Positions 49,916 through 52,669 of a stretch of DNA of 52,669 nt are shown here, one piece after another. A program made the translations under genes and the position numbers. The number at the start of each line of letters is the position of its first letter. Position 1 is the first letter of the stretch. Source of the stretch: Lysobacteraceae bacterium (GTDB taxonomy: Bacteria; Pseudomonadota; Gammaproteobacteria; Xanthomonadales; Xanthomonadaceae). Below the pieces are notes generated by a model. The model had not been told where the DNA came from and made no database searches. It was given only the letters and a program-made list of their open reading frames with translations. The DNA is taken from contig JAGXSL010000136.1 of assembly GCA_018333835.1 (NCBI GenBank), positions 1 to 52,669 of the forward strand. Reading direction: 5' to 3'.

Positions 49916-50613
49916 ACACCGCGGTTGCCGGCATCGCGCGGCCGCTGCAGGGGCCGCCGCGGGCGGTGCTGTTCGACCTCGACGGCACCCTGGTCGACAC
50001 CGCGCCCGACCTCGCCGCCGCGGTCAACCGCCTGCGGGTCGAGGACGGCCGGGCCGCCCTGGACGAGGCCGAACTCCGCCCCTTGGTCTCGAAAGGCGGG
50101 CGCGCCCTGCTGGCACGGGCCTACCCGGAGTCCGACCCGGCCGCCCTCGAAGCCCGCCTGCCGCGCTTCCTCGCCGCCTACGCCGAGGCGCTGGTCGTGC
50201 ACAGCCGGCCCTTTCCGGGGATCGAGGCCCTGCTGGATCAGCTCGAATCGCATGGCTGCCGCTGGGGCATCGTCACCAACAAGCCGGAAGCCCTCGCCCG
50301 CGGTGTGCTGGCCGGCCTCGGCTGGACGGCACGCTGCGCCGTGCTGGTCGGCGGTGACACGCTGCCGCTGCGCAAACCCGATCCGGCGCCGCTGGCCCAC
50401 GCCGTCGCCCGGCTCGGCGTGCCGCCTGGGACCTGCGCCTACGTCGGCGACGATGCCCGCGATATCGCCGCCGGCAATGCCGCCGGCATGCCGACCGCCG
50501 TTGCCCTCTGGGGCTACCGCGAAGCCGGCGATTGCCCCTCGCGCTGGCCGGCCAGCGCCCATTGCGCCGACGCCGGGGCGCTGGCGGCCTGGCTCGGGAT
50601 GGCACGGGCATGA
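49912..50613 (+). CDS. HAD family phosphatase (MupP or phosphoglycolate phosphatase type)
   Basis: [46 protein letters not shown]; directly after ubiG with overlapping start. Confidence 0.9.
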   Translation: MNTAVAGIARPLQGPPRAVLFDLDGTLVDTAPDLAAAVNRLRVEDGRAALDEAELRPLVSKGGRALLARAYPESDPAALEARLPRFLAAYAEALVVHSRPFPGIEALLDQLESHGCRWGIVTNKPEALARGVLAGLGWTARCAVLVGGDTLPLRKPDPAPLAHAVARLGVPPGTCAYVGDDARDIAAGNAAGMPTAVALWGYREAGDCPSRWPASAHCADAGALAAWLGMARA

Positions 50614-51407
50614 GCGGAGGTGCCGGAGCGGACGAGGCGCTGCACTCGCTGCTGGCCGGCGCCGAAGCCCGGTTGCCCCTGCTGACGCTGGCCCCGGCCT
50701 TCCTGCCGGCACCGGAACGGTTGCTGCTGCTGGCCTGGGCGGGCCTGCTCGGTGAGTGCGAATCGGCGTTGTTCGAAAGCAGCGACCCTCGGGTTCGCGC
50801 CCTGCGCTGTGGCTGGTGGGCCGAGGAACTGGCGGCCCTGCCGGCCGGACAGCCGCGGCATCCGCTGGGCCGGGTACTGGCCACGCCGGCCCTGCCTTGG
50901 GCGGCGTTCGCGCAGGCGCTGCTGGAACTGGCCGAGGACGACGCGCCGGCCGCCAGCGCCGCCGCCGCGGAAGCGGCCCTGCGACCGCTGGCGAGTGCCG
51001 TCGCCCGCATCGATGCCGCGCTGGCAGGGAGCACCGACCCCGGTGCCGCCGACCGTTTCGTGCTGCATTGGCAGGGGCTCGCGCTGGGTCGCGGAACCGC
51101 CGGTGCCGCCGGCGTCCCGCTGGCGCTGTGGGCGCGGCATGGCCGCCGTCCCGCCGATGCCGCCACGGCGCCCGGCGTGTATCGCGACTGGGCCGGGCAG
51201 TTGCGGGCGCGGATCGCACCCCCGCGGCGTGGCGAGAGCCTGCTCGCGCGCCTGCTCGCCGAGGACGACCGGCGGCGGCTCGCCGCGTGGGCCGCCGGCC
51301 GGCCCGCCCATCCACCGCCGCCCCGCTGGCGGCGCCCCTTCGCCTTCTGGCGGTGCGCCCGCGACGCTGCGTTGCACTACCGGATTCCGCCCGCCGCCAC
51401 GACTTGA
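50610..51407 (+). CDS. Squalene/phytoene synthase-like protein lacking obvious catalytic Asp-rich motifs
   Basis: ESSDPRVRALRCGWWAEELAALPAGQPRHPLGRVL resembles the WW.EEL..L.aG.PRHPl region of the family; DxxxD not evident. Confidence 0.6.
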   Translation: MSGGAGADEALHSLLAGAEARLPLLTLAPAFLPAPERLLLLAWAGLLGECESALFESSDPRVRALRCGWWAEELAALPAGQPRHPLGRVLATPALPWAAFAQALLELAEDDAPAASAAAAEAALRPLASAVARIDAALAGSTDPGAADRFVLHWQGLALGRGTAGAAGVPLALWARHGRRPADAATAPGVYRDWAGQLRARIAPPRRGESLLARLLAEDDRRRLAAWAAGRPAHPPPPRWRRPFAFWRCARDAALHYRIPPAATT

Positions 51408-51438
51408 CGTACGCTGTACGGGTACCCACCTAAGGTGG
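51408..51438 (+). promoter_or_regulatory. Two adjacent inverted repeats upstream of folE2
   Basis: CGTAC-GCT-GTACG (51408-51420) and CCACCT-A-AGGTGG (51426-51438). Confidence 0.5.
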
Positions 51439-51464
51439 TCCCGACCTCGCCACCGGACCCTCCC

Positions 51465-52418
51465 ATGTCGCCGATCCGAGAGAACGTCGTCCGCATCATG
51501 CCGGACATCGCCTGCGAAGCCCGCCCGGCGGCCGCCGGCCAATTGGCCTGGGTGGGCATGGGCGAGATCGACGCGCCGGTGCGCCTGCTCGCCCCGGACG
51601 GCACCGTCAGCAGCACGCCGGCCCGCATCAACGCCTTCGTCAACCTGCACCGGCCCGACGTGCGCGGCATCCACATGTCGCGGCTCTACCTGCACGTCGA
51701 CCGCCACCTCGCCGCCGAGCCGGTCGGTCCGGCCAGCCTGCGCCGGCTGCTGCGCGACTTCCTCGACTCCCATGCCGAACTGTCGGACCGCGCCATGGTC
51801 GAGCTGCGCTTCGACCACCTGGTCCGGCGCAAGGCCCTGGTCAGCGACAACACCGGCTGGAAGAGCTACCCGGTGGCCCTGCGGGCGACCCTCGAGCGCA
51901 ACGCCTTCAACCTCGAGATGGACGTGCGCATCACCTATTCCAGCACCTGCCCCTGCTCGGCGGCCTTGGCGCGGCAGTTGATCCAGGAGCAGTTCCGCCG
52001 CGATTTCCCCGGCGGCGGCGAGGTCTCGACCGAGGCCGTGCTGCGCTGGCTCGGCACCGAGCAGGGCATCCTCGCCACCCCGCACAGCCAGCGCAGCCAC
52101 GCCGACGTGCGGGTGCGGCTGGCCCCGCACGTGACCGATTTCCCGATCATCGAGCTGGTGGACCGCATCGAGGGCGCGCTCAAGACCCCGGTGCAGACCG
52201 TGGTCAAGCGCGAGGACGAGCAGGCCTTCGCCCGCCTCAACGGCCAGAACCTGATGTTCTGCGAGGACGCCGCCCGGCGCATGCAGCAGGCGCTCGATGC
52301 CGACGAGCGCATCCTCGACTTCCGGGTCCGTGCCTCGCACTTCGAGAGCCTGCATCCGCACGACGCAGTGGCGGTGGCGGTCAAGGGCGTGGCGGGCGGC
52401 TTCGGCCCCGGCGTCTGA
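51465..52418 (+). CDS. folE2: GTP cyclohydrolase FolE2 (type IB)
   Basis: NAFVNLHRPDVRGIHMSRLY, TYSSTCPCSAALARQLI, SQRSHADVRV. Confidence 0.95.
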   Translation: MSPIRENVVRIMPDIACEARPAAAGQLAWVGMGEIDAPVRLLAPDGTVSSTPARINAFVNLHRPDVRGIHMSRLYLHVDRHLAAEPVGPASLRRLLRDFLDSHAELSDRAMVELRFDHLVRRKALVSDNTGWKSYPVALRATLERNAFNLEMDVRITYSSTCPCSAALARQLIQEQFRRDFPGGGEVSTEAVLRWLGTEQGILATPHSQRSHADVRVRLAPHVTDFPIIELVDRIEGALKTPVQTVVKREDEQAFARLNGQNLMFCEDAARRMQQALDADERILDFRVRASHFESLHPHDAVAVAVKGVAGGFGPGV

Positions 52419-52469
52419 ACCGCCGACCCGGGCGCTCCACGGCCCGCCGTTCCGAGCGCACCGTCCCGG

Positions 52470-52669
52470 GCGCGCCTGCCTTCGTGGCCCATGGAGTCGC
52501 GGCCGGCGACGGCTACGCGTCCCGCTCCGCAGTCGCCGGACGGCGCTTTCCGGCCAGCCGCAGCGCGGCTGGCGCTCGCGGCCATCAGCGATCAGTGATC
52601 GCTGAGCGATGGCCACTCGCCCTGTGCGCCTCCTGCGATCCCCATGGCCCACGGGCGCGGCGCGGATCG
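52470..52669 (-). repeat. Hairpin-rich ~200-bp interspersed repeat, copy B (inverted relative to copy A; truncated by or ending at the window edge)
   Basis: Reverse complement matches 99-299. Confidence 0.93.

Noticed and set aside
50514-52652. 712-aa minus-strand ORF, and the matching N-terminus of ORF 123-524
   Set aside because: Both read through the 200-bp repeat (shared peptide RVAIAQRSLIADGRERQPRCGWPESAVRRLRSGTRSRRRPRLHGPRRQAR). The similarity reflects the DNA repeat, and the rest of the 712-aa ORF is antisense to folE2 and its neighbour.

Overview
The window is a high-GC chromosomal segment. Gene content and order suggest a Xanthomonadales/Lysobacterales-type gammaproteobacterium (inference). 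About 45 protein-coding genes can be supported, and most are housekeeping. In order: Mth938-like and yhbY; rlmE-ftsH-folP; an AlkB-like monooxygenase; miaA-hfq-hflX-hflK-hflC-DUF2065-purA; an orphan flagellar-rod-like small protein; an AbrB-Doc toxin-antitoxin pair; gcvP with a tandem glycine riboswitch; the imuA-imuB-dnaE2 SOS mutasome; an Oar-like TonB receptor; a CysK-like enzyme and YkgJ; a YtrA-type GntR/ABC operon; glutathione peroxidase, DUF3429, FKBP, ugd, slyX and DUF2058; an M3 peptidase; ArsR-methyltransferase/metH; an acyl-CoA dehydrogenase; a FAD oxidoreductase; a FimX-like protein; epmB/efp divergent; and mtaD-ubiG-mupP-like-(degenerate phytoene-synthase-like)-folE2. I see no CRISPR array, prophage, rRNA or tRNA. 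The most unusual non-coding signal is a ~200-bp hairpin-rich repeat present once at each end of the window in opposite orientation, with a 134-bp core identical by eye. One copy is bracketed by 61-bp direct repeats. I did not find a clear new multi-gene system. The best candidates for follow-up are that repeat, the AbrB-Doc pair with its promoter dyad, the small membrane protein leading the GntR/ABC operon, the FlgC-like orphan and the degenerate phytoene-synthase-like protein. All family calls come from reading translated motifs. No database search was run.
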